Shown here one piece after another: positions 19,027-31,021 of a stretch of 64,000 bases of DNA. The notes under the pieces were generated by a model. The model searched no databases. It was not told the DNA's origin and saw only the letters and a list, made by a program, of their open reading frames with translations. Origin of the DNA: Nitrosomonas communis (lineage in GTDB: Bacteria; Pseudomonadota; Gammaproteobacteria; Burkholderiales; Nitrosomonadaceae); NCBI RefSeq assembly GCF_001007935.1, contig NZ_CP011451.1:2294001-2358000 (forward strand), read 5' to 3'. Each line of letters opens with the position of its first letter. The stretch's first letter is position 1. The translations under genes and the position numbers were made by a program.

Positions 19027-19232
19027 TATAGTCAATGAGATGGTTAAACGGCATCACGATCTTGGATAGCAGGTTATAAGTAACTGTGATCCGATGTCTT
19101 GTGCTGCAAACATGTAAATTGTGATCAGCACTTAAAGAAAGAATAATCCAGAAGAAATAGAGGTGTTAATATAATTTAAAATAAGCTACCAAGTTAACAA
19201 AGAAAAATTCTCATTAGTTGTATAAAGTATAT

Positions 19233-19937
19233 ATGAATATCAACTTTAACAACCTTTCTGACAACTTTCTACTTTCTCTTTTATCATCAGATGAGCAAGC
19301 AACCATAAGCTCGGCAGTTAAATTAGTTCCCGTTAATATTGGCGATATTATTTGTGAGTCAGAAGCGAAATTGGAATATGTTTATTTCCCTATTAGTGGA
19401 ATGTTTTTACTGCTGTATATCTTAGAAAATGGAGGATCTGCAGAAATTAGCGATATTGGTAAAGAAGGATTTGTGGGAGTACCTATTTTATTGGGAGGTG
19501 AAACAATGCCTCACCAAGTAATTATACAAGGTTCAGGAGAAGCATTCCGCATGCCCGTTTACCATCTAACAAAACTTTTCACTCAATCAATTTCCTTTAG
19601 AAATATTTTATTACACTATATGCAAGCTTTAATGACTCAAATTTCTCAAACTGCAGTATGTAATAGTCATCAAAAATTGATCAAAGACTTTGCCGATGGC
19701 TTCTCCTTTCATTAGATCGATTATCCGGTAATGAATTATGTATGACTCAAGAGCTGATATCTATTATGTTGGGTGTACGTAGAGAAGGGATAACATCGGC
19801 TGCTTCTAATCTCCAAAAAGAAAAAATTATTGATTACAGTCGAGGAACTATTTGTGTTCTGGATAGGCACAGACTGGAAGAAAGATGCTGTGAATGTTAC
19901 GAGGTGGTAAAAAAAGAATATTCGCGATTATTTTCTG

Positions 19938-19948
<11 letters not shown>
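19233..19948 (+). pseudogene. Crp/Fnr-family transcription regulator, frameshifted
   Basis: The first part is a cyclic-nucleotide-binding-like sensor domain (VNIGDIICESEAKLEYVYFP, ENGGSAEISDIGKEGFVGVP). The second part is the winged-helix domain (MTQELISIMLGVRREGITSA, YSRGTICVLDRHRLEERCC). They are in different frames. Between them CRWLLLSLDRLSGNELC is readable, so one small indel near 19685 breaks the gene. The C-terminus abuts an IS3 remnant, which may have trimmed it. The sensor lacks the Cys residues of Fnr itself; the hits I recall for this layout are Crp-like regulators. Confidence 0.8.
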
Positions 19949-20334
<386 letters not shown>

Positions 20335-20849
20335 GTGTGCCGCAGCAAGCGGCGTAAGAGATGAGGGTATGGCCCCTCGCAATCGGCTTGCAGGAGCGGG
20401 TTGCAAACCACCTTAAGCGACTTTGGCCAAAAGCCTGGGTCGTGAGCGTTATGGAAAAGGTGCCTCGAGGCATCAGGTTTGGATCAAGGAAGACGAACAA
20501 CCGTGAGCTGCCGTTCAAGTGTCGAAAGCACTCAGATGACATCAAAACTGGAGGGCGATGTTACTCCAGGAGCAGTCTGGCCGTTACCTGCTTACGGGCC
20601 AGGCGGTGTCCGGCATAGAGGCAGCGTCAGCATGATCCGGGCTCTTACGCTGAACTGCGGGAACCTTCGGTGTCGATGGCAAGCGAAAGGCACAAGCCAA
20701 ACGGGCGAGGCCGACAGTAGCGATGCGCCACCAAGGGACGGAGCAACTCGTAGTAGCGATGAAGCTGCTGTAATGGTGGTGGAGCAAAGGAGTTGCGTCA
20801 TTCCGGCATGGGATTGCGCCAACTGCGCAAGCAGGAGGAGCGTAGCCCC

Positions 20850-22089
20850 ATGACCAAGTCGTACCATATTCCCAAGAAACTTATCTGGGAAGACTATCAA
20901 TGTGTTAAGGCAAACGCAGGCGCAGCGGGCATAGATGGTGAATCAATCGAAGAATTCGAGCGCTGTTTGAGTAACAACCTGTACAAGTTCTGGAACCGCA
21001 TGTGTTCCGGTAGTTATTTTCCGCCGCCGATCAAAGGCGCCGATCCCCAAGAAATCAGGGGGCGTGCGCATGTTAGGCATACCGACAGTTGCTGACAACA
21101 TAGCGCAAACAGCAGTTAAGCGAATGCTTGAACCCGTTCTGGACCCCTTGTTTCATTGCAACTCCTATGGTTATCGACCTGCATGCTCAGCGCTCGATGC
21201 GATCGCCATAGTGAGGCGGCGAAGCTGGGAATATGACTGGGTGATCGAATTCGACATCAACGAGCTCTTCAATAATATTGAGCACGATTTATTGATGCGT
21301 GCCCTCAGGAAGACTGCGGATATCATGGGTGCTGCTTGCTGTGTATTGGACGGTGGTTAACAGCACCCATCAAGCTGCGGAAGGTACATTGCTGCAGCGA
21401 ACACGTGGCACGCCACCAGGCGGTGTCGTGAGCCCGTTGCTGGCCAATCTATTTTTGCACTATGCATTTGACGTATGGATCACTCGGAGCAACTGCCCAG
21501 CGTGCGCTTTTGCCGTTACGCTGATGACGCAGTGGTTCATTGCAAGAGCCTGGCGCAAGCGCACTATACGTTGCAAAAGATTGACGAGCGTTTTCGGCAG
21601 TGTGGGCTTGAATTGCATCCTGAGAAAACGCACATTATGTACTGCAAAGACATCAATCGGCAGGGTGATTTCCCTCACGTGCAATTTACATTTTTTGGCT
21701 ATACCTTTCGACCACGCAAAGCGGTGGATAAGTATGGAAGAGTCTATGTAAATTTTGCACCGGCAGTCAGTCGCGATGCCTTGCGCGCCATACGGCAAAC
21801 TATCCGGGGATGGCATCTGCAATTGAAATGCGACAAGGAGCTCAGCGATCTCTCGAGTAGGTTCAATCCGGTGCTGCGGGGCTGGCAGAGCTATTATGGA
21901 CGTTTTCATGGCTCGGCAATGTCAGCAATCTGGAAGCACATGAATGATTACTTGACGCGCTGGCTAAGACGTAAGCACAAGCCCCTCGCCCGGCACAAAA
22001 TCCGCGCGAGACGCACGAATGCATGCTTGAATGAACGTGCAAGCATGCATTCGTGCATTGGGAACTGGGATACCCCTACGACTGAATAA
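20850..22089 (+). pseudogene. group II intron 1 reverse transcriptase/maturase, frameshifted
   Basis: The ATG at 20850 follows GGAGGAG. Recognisable RT blocks, in order, are AGAAGIDGESIEEFERCLSN (RT1), LGIPTVADNIAQTAVKRMLE, SYGYRPACSALDAI, FDINELFNNIEHDLLMRAL, GTPPGGVVSPLLANLFLHYA, RYADDAVVH (the YADD active site, 21517) and the maturase part FNPVLRGWQSYYGRF. They are spread over at least three frames, with indels near 21040, 21330 and 21490. The C-terminus contains a 17-bp palindrome (22013-22056) that probably alters the last residues. Confidence 0.8.
22013..22056 (+). repeat. perfect 17-bp inverted repeat in intron 1 RT gene
   Basis: GCACGAATGCATGCTTG (22013-22029) is followed by a 10-base loop and its exact reverse complement (22040-22056). 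It lies at the very end of the RT gene, just before domain V, where related introns need no such structure. Confidence 0.85.
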
Positions 22090-22090
22090 T

Positions 22091-22122
22091 GAGAGCCGGA
22101 TGAGCTGAGAGGCTCACGTCCG
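22091..22122 (+). ncRNA. group II intron 1 domain V
   Basis: The hairpin GAGCCGGATGAGC / GGCTCACGTCCGGTT has the usual ~34-nt domain V form, with the bulged CG and terminal tetraloop region. This is the catalytic core of the ribozyme. Confidence 0.75.
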
Positions 22123-22621
22123 GTTATGCGTCCAGCGAAGGCTGGCGTGTTCAGCAGGAGACAGACCTGCCGGGGAAAGAGTCAGAAGCCCCGTAGCTTG
22201 GATAGCGGGAAGGCGGGTAACCAATATCCTGAAGCCTATCGACAAGACTTTCCTTGGTGAAGTGCGAGTCACCGGGCCGTAACGAAAGTAAACGCAAAAG
22301 TAGCCTCGAAAGTGAGAAGATCCGAAGGCCGAGCTCATAACCGTACGGCGAAGGCAGCATGGGTAGTCGAAAACTGGCCGATACGACTATTCCACTTTGG
22401 CGGGGTAGTAGCGACAGCACAGTGATAAAGACACGCTAAGCAACTGGAGAGACCCTACTCGCCCCGATGCGAAATCGTCTGAGCAAGGTAGATCCTATAA
22501 CCGGCGAACCCGGGAAGTGGATCGAAGGCGAGAGGGAGTCGGATAGGCTCGTAGTGGCGATGAAACGGCGTAACGGCTGTGGATACGAAGGAGCCCTACC
22601 GTTTGTAATTTCTCTAACGAT

Positions 22622-23270
22622 ATGAAAGGCAAGGACGACATGATAAAAGCGTTCAGTAGTTTGCAGGATCTGAGGAGGAGAATATACGTCAAGGCGAAGG
22701 CTGAACCGTCCTGGCGTTTTTGGGGTTTATACGTCCATATTGGTAAGATAGAAACGCTGCATATGGCGTATGAGATGGCCAAGAAAAATAACGGCGTGCC
22801 AGGCACTGACGGCGTCACGTTTGATGACATCGAGACGCAGGATGTAGCGACATTTCTTGCGCAGATACAGGAAGAACTGATTGGGCGCATATATGTGCCG
22901 CTACCAGTGCGAAATAAGGGAATACCGAAGGGTGAGAGTAAATTCAGAACCCTATCGATTCTGGCAATTCGAGATCGGGTGGTGCAAGGTGTGCTCAAGC
23001 TAATAATAGAGCCGATCTTCGAGGCGAATTTTCAACCGGGGTCATTTGGCTACCGTCCAAAGCGCACGGCACATGAAGCGGTGAAACGAGTGGCACAAGC
23101 AATTGTTCAGAACAAGACACGCGTGATTGATCTTGATCTGCGCGCCTATTTTTTACACGGTTCGACATGAACTGCTGTTGAAGAAAGTCGCGCAACGAAT
23201 CAATGATGATGACGTAATGCACTTGTTGAAAGTAATGCTAAAAGCTTCTGGTAAACAAGGCGTACCGCAA
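22622..23270 (+). pseudogene. group II intron 2 RT/maturase, N-terminal part
   Basis: It reads MAYEMAKKNNGVPGTDGVTF (RT0/1), FRTLSILAIRDRVVQGVLKL, QPGSFGYRPKRTAHEAVKRV and VIDLDLRAYF, then a frameshift near 23150. RHELLLKKVAQRINDDDVMH and ASGKQGVPQ continue in a second frame. At the last codon, CAA (23268-23270), the GTGCG start of intron 3 interrupts the gene. The rest (GGVISPVLSNLYLNEVDRML) starts at 28106 in matching phase. Confidence 0.8.
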
Positions 23271-23826
23271 GTGCGCTGTAGACGCGCAACAAACGCAAAA
23301 TTATTTGCGTAAAGCTGAGCTTAAGCTCTATAGATGATGGAGGAATCGACCCTCCGATATCGGCGTTCAGGTGCTGGTATCAAACCACTTCAAGCGGCTG
23401 CTGTAAAAGGCGGTGGTCGTGAGCGTTGAAGAAAGTCAGAGGATAAAATCTGGCGAGGTATGGACTAGAGAGACGAATGAAACTGAATCTCTGTTGAAGC
23501 ATCGTAAAGCCCTTATGACATCAAAACTGCAGCTATTTGTGGGGCGGCGGGATAAATCCACAAGCAACCTGATTACTGGGTGGGTGGTGTCCGGTGTGCA
23601 GGAGGCGTGAGTCTAGTTCAGGCATTTATAGGGAACTACAGGAAGCAGTCGCTTGGATGAAAAGGGAAAAATTCAAGGAAGTGACCTTCCAAGAATGAGC
23701 GTACCAAGGCCAAGAACTGTGGCGGGACTACTCGTAGTAGTGATGAAGTTTCTGTAATGGAAATGGAGCGAAGGGGTAGTGTTAAACAAGCTTAATTTAT
23801 TATTCAACTTGCAGAAGGATGAAATA

Positions 23827-25075
23827 ATGAAGGCAGCAAAACCATTTGATATTCCCAAGGCATTAGTGTGGGAAGCGTTCAAATTAGTCAAAGCCAATCA
23901 AGGGTCTGCTGGTATAGACCAGGAGTCACTTGAGGATTTTGAACAGAACTTATCGGGAAACTTATATAAACTTTGGAATAGATTATCATCAGGTGCTTAC
24001 TTTCCTCCGGCCGTTAAGGGGGTAGCGATACCCAAGAAACAAGGAGGAGAAAGAGTGTTAGGCATTCCAACGGTCTCGGATCGAATAGCCCAAATGACAA
24101 TTAAACTGGCGTTTGAGCCATGCGTTGAACCTCACTTTTTGGACGACTCCTACGGATATAGACCAAATAAGTCTGCACTAGACGCGGTGGGAGTCACGCG
24201 GCAAAGATGTTGGCAGTTCAATTGGCTATTGGAGTTTGATATCAAAGGCCTGTTTGACCATATCGACCATAATTATTGATGAAGGCGGTGAGGAAACACA
24301 CCAATAATCGGTGGATAATACTGTACATAGAACGATGGTTGAAAGCTCCTATGCAGATGCCAGATGGAAAGCTCGTCAAGCGGGCGCTAGGTACGCGCCT
24401 CAGGGCGGTGTGATAAGCCCCGTGTTGAGTAATTTATTTATGCACTATGCGTTTGATGTGTGGATGACACGTAATCATCAAGAAAAACCATGGTGTCGGT
24501 ATGCCGATGATGGGATAGCCCATTGCAGAACAAAATGGTCGGCAGAAAAGTTGTTAGCTGAGCTTAATCAACGTCTTGTCGAGTGTGGTTTAGAACTGCA
24601 TTCTGAAAAGACAAAAATAGTCTACTGTCAAGATGGCGCACGAAAAGGGTACCATCAAAGCACAAAGTTTAAATTCTTAGGTTATGAATTTCGCCGAAGA
24701 ATGGTGAAAGGCTTCGAAGGCAGAATGTTTTTGAGCTTTACGCCGGCGATAAGTAAAGAAGCCAAGAAATCAATAAATAGAACGATAAGAAGAACGGGGG
24801 TGCGAAACAGAAGCGATTTGAGTTTAGAAGAAGTAGCTCTTTGGCTCAATCCTATGCTTAATGGATGGATCAACTATTATGGGAGGTTCAATAAATCAGC
24901 ATTGAAACCTGTTATGCGTCAAATAAATTTCACACTTATAAAATGGTGCATGCGCAAATACAAGCGGTTCAGATACAGTAAGGCCAGAGCGTGTCAATAT
25001 CTGATAAAGACTTTTGAGACGCGGCCTTACCTATTTGCGCACTGGAAAAGGGGAATACAAGGTTCATTTGTTTAA
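23827..25075 (+). pseudogene. group II intron 3 RT/maturase, frameshifted
   Basis: The ATG at 23827 (MKAAKPFDIPKALVWEAFKL) opens a typical LtrA-like RT: AIPKKQGGERVLGIPTVSDR, DSYGYRPNKSALDA, LLEFDIKGLFDHIDHN. A stop follows near 24277 after an indel. MKAVRKHTNNRWIILYIERW continues in another frame, and a second shift near 24395 returns to PQGGVISPVLSNLFMHYAFD, RYADDGIAHC (YADD) and the maturase block LNPMLNGWINYYGRF. Two small indels therefore split an otherwise complete ~415-aa enzyme. It is clearly related to the intron 1 RT. Confidence 0.85.
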
Positions 25076-25078
25076 TGG

Positions 25079-25111
25079 GAGCCGGATGAAGCGAGAGCTT
25101 CACGTCCGGTT
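25079..25111 (+). ncRNA. group II intron 3 domain V
   Basis: GAGCCGGATGAAGC / GCTTCACGTCCGGTT forms the domain V hairpin, nearly the same as that of intron 1. It is followed at once by the 5-bp target duplication of the ISAzo13 element. Confidence 0.8.
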
Positions 25112-25487
25112 CTAAGGAACGAGGATTCAATAACTCCAGAGCTTTGAGTTGTAAATTAAGTTGCCGCGGATAGAGTATTTCGGTTATGTTCTGACAATGA
25201 AGATAACCACCTATGCCCCGGAAGTCGAAGCGCAAATGCGCAATTTTTATCACAGCTTATCGGAAAAAGACCGCCGCCGCTATGCTGCCGTTGAGGCGGC
25301 AAAGCTGGGTCACGGAGGGATCACCTACCTTTGTCAGGTATTACACTGCGATGAAGGCACCGTTAGCCGTGGCCTGAAAGAGTTAAAGATGCCGTTGCTT
25401 GAAAAGGAGGAACGTATTCGGCAAGCAGGGGGTGGGCGAAAGTCAGTTGTGGAGACGATGGCAGGGCTGGATGAAGCTTTTTTAGCG

Positions 25488-27114
25488 TAGTAATCCGCTA
25501 GAGGCGGCAAGGCGCGCAGAAGAAACAAGCGGCGTCAGAGCTTGAGGAGTAAAGTTGGAATGTCGCGCTGGAGAAGACCGACCCATCACTGGTGCTAATC
25601 CGCCCGTTTTTTAGCGTGGTCATGGGTCACGTCGGCGACATTGGTGAGTCCGTGGCAACGGACATCCCGTTTGAAAGAGTGAGTACAACGACGTACCTGA
25701 ACCAGCGCGACATTCCAATAGAGATAATGGAGGATGTCATGGCAAAGTTCAAGCGAAGTAAATTGGAGTTAATCCATCCGAATGCAGCGGGGATTGATAT
25801 TGGCTCTGCGAGCCATTTTGTGGCGGTACCGCCGGATCGAGATAACAAGCCGGTAAGGGAATTCAAGAGTTTCACCGCAGACCTGAATGGTTTAGCGGAC
25901 TGGTTAGAGGCCTGTGAAATTGACACTGTGGCAATGGAATCGACGGGGGTATACTGGATTCCACTGTATGAACTTTTGGAGTCGCGCGGGCTGACTGTGT
26001 ATCTAGTAAATGCGCGGCACGTTAGAAATGTTTCTGGCCGGAAGTCGGATGTACTGGACTGCCAATGGTTACAGCAACTGATGAGCTTTGGGTTGATGTC
26101 TGGCGCATTCCGTCCGAAAGATGAGATATGTGCACTACGAGCCATATCTCATCAACGCGATATGCTGATCCGTTATCAGGCGCGACATGTGCAACATATG
26201 CAAAAGGCTCTGGCGCAAATGAACATACAATTGGCGAACGTGATTTCGGATATTGTGGGCGAAACCGGTCAAAAGATCGTTCGTGCCATCATTACTGGTG
26301 AGAGAGATGGGCACATCCTGGCGAATCTCAAGAGCAATCGCATCCGGGCTGGCAAAGACGAGATTGAGAAATCGTTAGTCGGGAATTGGCGGGAAGAACA
26401 CCTGTTTGCACTCAAGCAAGCGATGTCACTCTATGACGCCTACAGCGAACGACTCACCGAATGTGACCGGCAGCTTGAAACCATGCTGGCGGTACTTCAG
26501 GTGCACAAGGTAGAGATCTGCCAGAAGAAGCGCCGCTCCAATGTCAAGAACGCTCCCAAATTTGATTTGCGTGCCCATCTGATTGGCATGTGTGGGGTTG
26601 ATTTGACGCGAATTGACGGCATCGAAGTGATGACTGCGATGAAAGTCCTGAGTGAAGTGGGCGCTGACATGAGCAGGTTCAAGAGTGCGAAGCAGTTTGC
26701 CTCGTGGCTTGGGTTGTGTCCTGGAACAAAGATATCGGGCGGAAAAGTGCTATCGGGGGCAAGCAAGCGCACAGCGAACCGTGCGGCTCAGGCACTGCGC
26801 ATGGCGGCAGTTTCATTGAAATCCAGCCAGTCTGCACTGGGTGCCTATTACAGAAGATTATGTGGCAGACTCGACAAGGCAAAGGCAATCACAGCGACAG
26901 CACACAAACTGGCGCGCTTGATCTACACGATGCTAACGAAAGGAACCGAGTACGTCGATAAAGGGCAGGAGTACTATGAGGAGCGATATCGTCAACGCGT
27001 GTTGCATCATCTGACTGTTCGCGCTCGGAAGCTGGGGTTTAATCTTACCCCTGTTCCTGAGGCTACTTAATATTTGCTGTAAAACCATTGTGTTACATTT
27101 GTTTCTTGAAAGAG
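25488..27114 (+). mobile_element. IS110-family element inserted in ISAzo13 copy 3
   Basis: The boundaries are inferred by restoring the host frame: GCTTTTTTAGCG before 25488 joins ATGTTAAAAAATC from 27115 to give DEAFLAMLKN. No target duplication is needed, as expected for IS110 enzymes. It is the innermost layer of the nest and carries the only intact mobile gene there. Confidence 0.8.
25739..27070 (+). CDS. IS110-family transposase (DEDD recombinase), intact
   Basis: The product is 443 aa from the ATG at 25739, which follows GGAGG; an upstream in-frame start would add 49 unlikely residues. The RuvC-like N-terminus contains GIDIGSASHFVAVPPD, AMESTGVYWIPLYELLE and NARHVRNVSGRKSDVLDCQW. The C-terminal transposase_20 part contains IDGIEVMTAMKVLSEVG, FASWLGLCPGTKISGGKVLS and the Ser-region ALRMAAVSLKSSQSALGAYY. 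This layout matches the IS1111 branch of IS110. Confidence 0.93.
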   Translation: MAKFKRSKLELIHPNAAGIDIGSASHFVAVPPDRDNKPVREFKSFTADLNGLADWLEACEIDTVAMESTGVYWIPLYELLESRGLTVYLVNARHVRNVSGRKSDVLDCQWLQQLMSFGLMSGAFRPKDEICALRAISHQRDMLIRYQARHVQHMQKALAQMNIQLANVISDIVGETGQKIVRAIITGERDGHILANLKSNRIRAGKDEIEKSLVGNWREEHLFALKQAMSLYDAYSERLTECDRQLETMLAVLQVHKVEICQKKRRSNVKNAPKFDLRAHLIGMCGVDLTRIDGIEVMTAMKVLSEVGADMSRFKSAKQFASWLGLCPGTKISGGKVLSGASKRTANRAAQALRMAAVSLKSSQSALGAYYRRLCGRLDKAKAITATAHKLARLIYTMLTKGTEYVDKGQEYYEERYRQRVLHHLTVRARKLGFNLTPVPEAT

Positions 27115-28069
27115 ATGTTAAAAAATCATACTGCCGGCTCACCAATGGATGAATCCGTAAAGTGGTCAAATTTGAGCCGCAACGAAATGGCTGAGAAGCT
27201 AAAACAGTGCGGATTTAGCGTGAGTGTGACCGTTATTGATCAATTGCTCGACAAACATCATTTTCGCCGCCGTCAAGCCTTCAAGGTTGAAGCCGGGAAA
27301 AAGAACCTGCCGCATCGGGACGAGCAGTTCAAAAATATCGAGCGCCTCAAAGAAGAGTACCGGGTCCAGGGTAATCCGGTGATGAGTATGGACGTTAAAA
27401 AAAAGAATTGATCGGTAATTTTTATCGCCCCGGAAAGCTCTATACCACTGAGGTCGTGCGGATCAATGATCATGATTTTGCATCCCTGGCAGACAGTAAA
27501 ATTGTGCCTCATGGGCTGTATGACATCCATCGCAAAAGCGGCTATATCGTATTAGGCACGAGCCATGATACCTCTGAATTTGCTTGCGCCTGTATCCGGC
27601 ATGGGTGGTTGAACTATGGTCAACTGGACTATCCAAAGGCGACGAGTATTTTATTGCTCTGCGACTGTGGAGGCAGCAATAATGCACGCCACGCTATCTT
27701 TAAAGAGGAGTTACAGAAATTGGCAGATGAATTGGCTATTGAGATTCGTATCGCTCACTATCCCCCGTACACGTCAAAATATAATCCCATAGAGCATCGA
27801 TTATTTCCTCATATCACCAAAGCTTGTAGTGGAGTTATTTTTACCAGTGTCGAGCGGGTCAAAGCAGTCATGAGTAAAGCAAAAACTTCTCAGGGACTAA
27901 AGGTCTTTATCTCAATTATGGATAGAGTGTTTGAAACTGGGCGCAAAGTGGCGGATGGCTTTAAAGAAAATATCACCATTGAGTTTGACCCGTTTTTACC
28001 GAAATGGAATTATGTTGCTATTCCATCTGCCAGCATAATTTCTGGGATTATTAAATCCTGATTCCTAAG

Positions 28070-28105
28070 AGCGGCTGAGGGGAAAGTACTCTCGGCCGAC
28101 TCACC
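28070..28105 (+). ncRNA. group II intron 3 domain VI and 3' end
   Basis: An 8-bp stem (CGGCTGAG / CTCGGCCG) with loop GGGAAAGTACT is followed by ACTCAC, an AY-type intron end. It directly follows the ISAzo13 target duplication. With the insert removed it would sit 6-7 nt after domain V, as expected for domain VI. Confidence 0.7.
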
Positions 28106-29448
<1,343 letters not shown>

Positions 29449-29509
29449 CTCAACAAAACAAATCTCCGGAATTCCCGGGGCGATTCAGTACCGGTTTGTT
29501 GAATCTAGT

Positions 29510-29806
29510 GTGCATTGATGTGACGTGCAATGGCGAATATGTCGCAACGATCTACCAGAAACGGTGAAAAATTGAAGAATTTCATAAGTCTCTGAAATCC
29601 ATTGCGGGATTGGCAAAATTGCGAACCCGCACGGTAACTATGCAGAATAATCATGTTTTCATGGCCATCTATGCCTTGTTGAAGCTGAAATGCTTGAAGA
29701 TCAAATATAAGGCCAATCATTTTGCATTGCGAGCGAAATTTTTCATTAAAGCCGATCAGCATAGCCTATGCTCAATTACAAGAAATGAAGATCGCGTAAC
29801 ATCAGT
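29510..29806 (+). pseudogene. IS4-like transposase C-terminal remnant
   Basis: It reads VTCNGEYVATIYQKR, then KIEEFHKSLKSIAGLAKLRT, HVFMAIYALLKLKCLKIKYK and FALRAKFFIKA. The closing AYAQLQEMKIA lies in another frame. A longer relative is at 61030-61745 on the other strand. At least two small indels are present. Confidence 0.7.
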
Positions 29807-29807
29807 G

Positions 29808-29954
29808 ATTACGGTTCAAATATCCATTTGGGTACTCGCGTATATTTCAACTTCAACTGCAATCGGGGCGGGTAGTGTTGTAACGCGTGACGTTCAGGAA
29901 GGCGTACTTGCGGTCGGTAATCTATGTCGAGTGGTTCATAATGGTTCGGAATAG
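29808..29954 (+). pseudogene. maltose/sugar O-acetyltransferase fragments
   Basis: Two short pieces of a hexapeptide-repeat acetyltransferase are readable. GSNIHLGTRVYFNFNC resembles the active-site region, and in another frame AIGAGSVVTRDVQEGVLAVG with NLCRVV resembles the C-terminus. The middle (about 50 codons) and the N-terminus are gone. It is a decayed host gene. Confidence 0.65.
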
Positions 29955-30009
29955 ATGTTATGGCGATTGCTTAGGTACTTTATGAGGGAAGTTTCTATAT
30001 CGATTCTCA

Positions 30010-30345
30010 TCAATGATGGTGACCGCCTCGATGGTGTCCTTTCCAATGCCTATGACTATGCCCTCTATGGCCTCCACCTCGGTGTGCGTTGTCGAAATGT
30101 CTATGTCCACCATGGATATGTCTATGTCCTCGAAAGTGCTTTTGATTAAGGTAAATTGATGGACGATATCTGTACCCAAATGAAACTCCTCCATAATATC
30201 TCGGTCCTCCGTAATAGCCTGCACCTGGATAATAGCCTGCTGCTCTAGAGTATCCTGTTCCTCCGTAATAAGAAGGAGTTACACATCCGCTGAGAAGAAA
30301 AATGAAAATCACGACTAAAAATGAGATAAATTTTTTTGCATTCAT
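30010..30345 (-). CDS. Gly/Tyr- and His-rich lipoprotein
   Basis: The 111-aa protein has a lipoprotein signal and lipobox LLSGC (Cys21). Residues 25-65 are Gly/Tyr-rich (YYPGAGYYGGPRYYGG), and residues 70-111 are His/Gly/Arg-rich (HRHIHGGHRHFD, HHRGGHHH at the end). A TAGGAG ribosome site precedes the ATG. The His-rich tail could bind metal ions (inference). Function otherwise unknown. Confidence 0.75.
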   Translation of the reverse strand: MNAKKFISFLVVIFIFLLSGCVTPSYYGGTGYSRAAGYYPGAGYYGGPRYYGGVSFGYRYRPSIYLNQKHFRGHRHIHGGHRHFDNAHRGGGHRGHSHRHWKGHHRGGHHH

Positions 30346-30639
30346 GATGCACTCCTAATAAATATTTCAAATGAAATTCATCAATAAATTTGATGTGATT
30401 AAAATTTCATTGGTTATAAATATTGTATGGACTTAACCCTGAACAGTATCTGAACGCAAAATAATCACCAATCAGCACTGAAGTAGCTTATGTTATTGCC
30501 ACAAGTAGTGTTAAATAGCGTGTCAATGTGTTGTGATTTAATAAAGACGGATACCTTGTAAGGTAGTGAGACAATTAATTAACGAAGTGAAGGATGAAAG
30601 AGACAAGCAAGCGAAGGCTTTATAGTGAGTTTCATTAAT

Positions 30640-30861
30640 TTTAAAAGAGTTTTATCCTGGTATTACTTTACCTTGTGTTGCCGTTATTTGCAGTGACTCA
30701 GGATTATACTGGGCGCATGATCGGCGTATCGGATGGTAGCACGGTAACTATCCTTGATGATCGCAAACAGTAAATCAAAGTACGGCTGGCTGAGATCGAT
30801 ACCCCATAATCTGCACAACCCTATGGATCGCGTGCCAAGCAGGAGCTATCCAGATCTCCGA
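30640..30861 (+). pseudogene. thermonuclease-like (SNase) gene, N-terminal fragment
   Basis: A hydrophobic leader (FILVLLYLVLPLFA) is followed by YTGRMIGVSDGSTVTILDDR, KQ, stop, IKVRLAEIDTP, stop, SAQPYGSRAKQELS, a recognisable staphylococcal-nuclease-fold start with its conserved RLxxID. Two in-frame stops (TAA in place of CAA or GAA) and the loss of everything after the SRAKQEL motif make it a pseudogene. Confidence 0.7.
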
Positions 30862-31021
30862 CAAGTAATCCAAACTCACAAATTTGTTTCCGGTTGGTAG
30901 TAAACAGTGCTGAATTTGGATATTTTTTAATCTTTCTGGCACCAAGCGCTCAGGGAAAAGGTTCAGTTCAACTATGAAGAATGAGGCTATCCAGGGAACT
31001 CGCACAACCACACGCGCCCAA

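Larger units (their letters stand above)
20335..22145 (+). mobile_element. group II intron 1 (5' end GTGTG; 3' end approximate)
   Basis: The intron starts with GTGTG directly after the IS3 codons for RPNQ. Its ~500-nt 5' structured region shares blocks with intron 3, such as GTCGTGAGCGTT, GACATCAAAACTG, GGTGTCCGG and CTCGTAGTAG. An RT/maturase gene follows, then a domain V hairpin at 22091-22122. The 3' boundary to intron 2 could not be fixed. The RT gene is broken, so splicing or mobility would need another maturase. Confidence 0.7.
25200..28061 (+). pseudogene. ISAzo13-family transposase, interrupted by IS110
   Basis: The N-terminal frame (25200-25487) reads EKDRRRYAAVEAAKLGHGGI and ends AGLDEAFLA where IS110 begins. 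After IS110 it resumes at 27115 as MLKNHTAGSPMDESVKWSNL, and runs to PVMSMDVKKKN with a stop at an A-rich run (about 27398-27412). The next frame (27408-28061) carries IGNFYRPGKLYT, CDCGGSNNARHAIFKEEL and YTSKYNPIEHRLFPHI. The second break lies at the same motif (VKKKELIGNF) that is uninterrupted in copy 1. Confidence 0.85.
25117..28064 (+). mobile_element. ISAzo13-family element, copy 3, interrupted by IS110
   Basis: It is flanked by the 5-bp duplication CTAAG (25112-25116 and 28065-28069). The inverted ends read GAACGAGGATTCAATAACTC on the left and, reversed, GAATCAGGATTTAATAATCC on the right. Removing the 1627-bp IS110 insert leaves about 1.32 kb, the same size as copies 1 and 2. It is only distantly similar to them in sequence. 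Confidence 0.85.
23271..28105 (+). mobile_element. group II intron 3, inserted in the RT gene of intron 2
   Basis: The intron starts GTGCG at 23271, right after the PQ of the conserved PQGGVISP motif of the intron 2 RT. It has the same 5' blocks as intron 1, an RT gene, domain V at 25079-25111 and a domain VI hairpin at 28070-28105 ending ACTCAC(C). The ISAzo13 element (25117-28064) is inserted exactly between domains V and VI. Without that insert the intron is about 1.9 kb. Confidence 0.8.
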
